A DNA stretch of 64,000 bases from NCBI GenBank assembly GCA_002633005.1, contig NMRA01000066.1, positions 804,407 through 868,406 on the forward strand. Reading direction: 5' to 3'. Source of the stretch: Phoronis australis. Its lineage: Eukaryota > Phoronida > Phoronidae. How positions within the stretch are numbered: the stretch's first letter is position 1; each line of letters starts with the position of its first letter. Below are positions 61,601 to 64,000 of the stretch, one piece after another. Made by a program: the position numbers and the translations under genes. The notes below the pieces were generated by a model, which saw only the letters and a program-made list of their open reading frames with translations, searched no databases and was not told where the DNA came from.

Positions 61601-63425
61601 ATTTAAAGCAGTACTTTTTACTCCTAATCAAAACACATTTAATGAGCTTCAATGTAGGGAAGGTCCAAAACCAAGATTAAGGTCACAGCAGAGAGTATTG
61701 CTACTGACTCGCAAATTTGTCCAGTGTTAGATGCATTTTGTGTCACTTCTGAGAAAAAATGAACTTGGCAAGAAATTATGCGGGAGGTTATTTTTTCTTT
61801 AAACGGTGAATTTCAGATTTCAAAATGAGTCGGGCACAGACCTGAAACAAGTATACAATTCTATTTGAATTTTACTCACATCACACTGACAAATCATTGT
61901 GAAGATTGATCTCAAAAGGCTGGAATTTAATGGCACGTGCCATTTTTGTCACATACCCAATATGGCAGTCAGTCTACTCTAATAGATATAGAGAGTTCTA
62001 CTACTGAACACTAGAGGGAGACATAGGTTGGTGGTCAGTGACTTTTAACTGCTATCTAATTTACCAATTGAAAACCTATATACTGAATGCTCTGCGTTAC
62101 CTTCTTTATATTGCTGGAAGGATATGTAACCTCTTTTTGTCGGGTCAAGCATTCCAAACACAGACTCCACATTACTTTCATCAAATATACACGGATACTC
62201 ATAGCGTGTTGTCCTGGCTTTCATGAGCTTTTCCAATAACTCTATCAGGAACTTTTTCGGTTGTACTGAAACAAAACAAATCCTAAAATAAGCTTCTTGA
62301 AAACCTCTTCTTTAAAGCTATGCACAGCACTATCATTGAAAACCATTGGTTTGGTTCATGCTTTTGTGCGAAACCTTTTATTTTTTTGTTTTTGATACAT
62401 GCATGTCCCTAGCTGCACATGATAAAAAGCATAAACCAAATGGAGTACAATGACTTGTCAACAGGACAATTTCCTGCTGTTAATTTGATGTTTTCCAGTT
62501 TGAAGTCTGAAATATCAGCTTTATCTTATCCGCACTGTGTCAGCTCTTTAAGAAAGGGCAGATTTTTTAATACAGATTATAGGAAAGAAACAGACATGGA
62601 AGCATTGGACCAAAAACAACGACTTCAAGATTGTACAAATTGTTTCAAGAATTGGAGGTAAAAGTTCAAGCAAGTTGGGAATAACTTTTATGTCAATAAA
62701 TGAACATGCAGAGCCAATTATACACATTGCCTGAGCTCTGTATCTTGTGACAAAACAAAATAGAACACTGTATAATGGAATTTGGAGTGTCATATTTAAA
62801 AATCAAAGCCTTGAGGTAGAACGCACAAATACATTTTTGGGTTTGGAGAGGATAGCTAGTCCAATTAGTGGTGGCTTGGGTCGAACGCTGCGGAAGGTTG
62901 AAAATCATTGGTGTTGTTCACATACAATAGGTGTAGCCACACTTGTGAAGCCATCTCTAATTGCCATACTCCACACAACAGGATCTTAGACCAGATAGCT
63001 TGAGAAACTAGTCTCTGGATCACAGCCGGAATTACGAAGTACAACCTGCCGTACTGAAATGGGTCAAGTTTCTCAGCTTCTTGATCGATTTAATTTTGCA
63101 AATACATCATGTCAATGTATGCAGAAATCTACAGAGTTGATACGAAAGAATAATATAGAGAGGAAAGTGTTGAAGAAGCGTCCGAGTGTCACGTCAGCTG
63201 AGCTGAGACAGTGTCACTGTCAGTGAGGGTGAGGGAGTCACTTAACAAGAAAACCTACGATATTCTCATAAAACAAAAATATCGTAAAAATTGAGTCTTA
63301 CATGGTCTGTGATAGATTAGTTGTGCTGTGAAGTTATTTAGAAGCTCAGGAATTCGATGCTTCGCCAAATATTCGTCTGCTTCTATCTGTCTAGGAGGAA
63401 CTCTATTCTCACTGGTGTTCGCCAT
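58652..63425 (-). CDS. efcab10: EFCAB10-like protein: RIIa-type dimerisation domain plus degenerate EF-hand (4 exons, 140 aa)
   Basis: Exons: 63425-63302, 62265-62101, 61118-61028 and 58694-58652; phases 1,1,2. Residues 15-55 (EYLAKHRIPELLNNF, then a basic FLIELLEKL helix) match the RIIa/R2D2 dimerisation-docking fold. Residues 82-93 (DPTKRGYISFQQ) form an EF-hand loop whose position 12 is Gln rather than Glu or Asp, so calcium binding is doubtful. The order RIIa then a single EF-hand and the small size match EFCAB10, a family I associate with cilia; the symbol is from recollection of the family, not a search. The last exon is only 43 bp but restores a C-terminus reading TREAKQGLAHAS, which fits the frame well. 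An in-frame ATG lies 18 codons upstream at 63479; I prefer 63425 because an X-box lies between the two. Confidence 0.8.
58695..63301 (-). other. Introns of the EFCAB10-like gene
   Basis: Introns 58695-61027, 61119-62100 and 62266-63301. AT-rich, with no recognisable repeat or nested gene; short open frames are unconvincing. Confidence 0.6.
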
Positions 63426-63434
63426 TTTGAAACT

Positions 63435-63448
63435 GTTGTCACGACAAC
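63435..63448 (+). promoter_or_regulatory. X-box (RFX-type) before the EFCAB10-like gene
   Basis: GTTGTC-AC-GACAAC is a palindrome with 6 bp arms matching the RFX X-box plan (GTNRCC, short spacer, RGYAAC). It ends 10 bp upstream of the chosen ATG. RFX factors are established regulators of ciliary genes, which suits an EFCAB10-type product. Confidence 0.55.
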
Positions 63449-64000
63449 AACGCAATGCATTAGGGGAGAAGAGCGCCACCGTTTGACAATTTAGAAGGAA
63501 GTCTTGCGTTGCGCATGTATAACCGATTGTTTGAAAATGGCCGCTTGCAGACGTTTTTGACGTCTAAGAAAATAGCAAGGTACATTTACCGTTATTCTGA
63601 ACACATTTTGAAAGTCCAATCATAAAAAATCTGTTGGAGACCTTCTTGATTTAAATACGACCATCGTGAAAACAATGTTAATGATTGGAACAAAAACACC
63701 GGAGTTGTGTGAAAAATGAGTTGTCAAACCGATGTGCTTAGCCTAGTCCTCGGCTTAGCCTGACTGAAGTTGAAATGGAGAGTACTGACTTGCTGGTCCA
63801 CCAACTGCGACCCTGTCCTCTAGACTTAGCCTAGAGCAGCGTTGTTATTCTCATCGGTAGCTTGCCAACTTTTACCAATCACTGGGAGCTGATGATAACT
63901 TTTGACCGAACCGAATTCCGAATACACTGAAAAACAGAAAGATAAACTTATAAGAAATAAAAAGGGTACTAGTAATAGTAATACTACTAATACAACAATA
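63449..64000. other. 5' flank of the EFCAB10-like gene
   Basis: An in-frame upstream ATG lies at 63479. On the plus strand an ATG at 63515 opens a short frame ending in AAG|GTACAT at 63579, which could be exon 1 of a divergent gene, but nothing in its peptide is recognisable. The last 40 bases are a TA-rich TAATA run. Confidence 0.4.

Noticed and set aside
63426-63479. N-terminal extension of the EFCAB10-like protein from the ATG at 63479
   Set aside because: The extension overlaps the X-box and has no similarity to the family's N-terminus as I know it.

Overview
This is metazoan genomic DNA: multi-exon genes with GT-AG introns, about 40% GC by eye, short scattered exons, many foldback and tandem repeats, and one ambiguous base (n, near 50512) from a draft assembly. 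The very frequent palindrome TACATGTA and dense small palindromic repeats suggest a marine invertebrate (ambulacrarian, amphioxus-like or lophotrochozoan). I cannot name the species. I joined exons by hand from splice signals and reading phase; no transcript evidence was available.

Five genes can be supported, all on the minus strand and head to tail. (1) 6547-11039 and (2) 15650-23130 are two paralogous six-exon genes for type I membrane proteins of 282 and 284 aa. Each has a signal peptide, one CUB-like ectodomain with four conserved cysteines, one membrane helix and a Gln/Tyr-rich cytoplasmic tail ending near a PPxY motif. I recognise no named family for them. (3) 28601-34952 and (4) 43098-55394 are two five-exon genes for perforin-2 (macrophage-expressed gene 1, MPEG1): signal peptide, MACPF pore-forming domain, cysteine-rich perforin-2 region, membrane helix and a short tail with a shared YGSV motif. 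(5) 58652-63425 is a four-exon gene for an EFCAB10-like protein (RIIa-type dimerisation domain plus a degenerate EF-hand), with an RFX X-box just before its start codon.

Region by region: 1-6546 is repeat-rich and holds a LINE reverse-transcriptase fragment. 6547-23130 is the CUB/PPxY pair. 23131-28600 has no convincing gene, only a possible signal-peptide exon. 28601-55394 is the perforin-2 pair, with a 1 kb terminal-inverted-repeat element and a large palindrome between the genes and another palindrome inside gene 4. 55395-58651 holds the putative promoter of gene 4, another signal-peptide ORF and a long AT microsatellite. 58652-64000 is the EFCAB10-like gene and its 5' flank.

The most notable point is that a duplicated, apparently undescribed CUB-TM-PPxY receptor-like family lies beside duplicated perforin-2 genes, one of which has kappaB-like and IRF-like sequences within 125 bp of its start codon. 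A shared role in innate defence is an inference from neighbourhood only.
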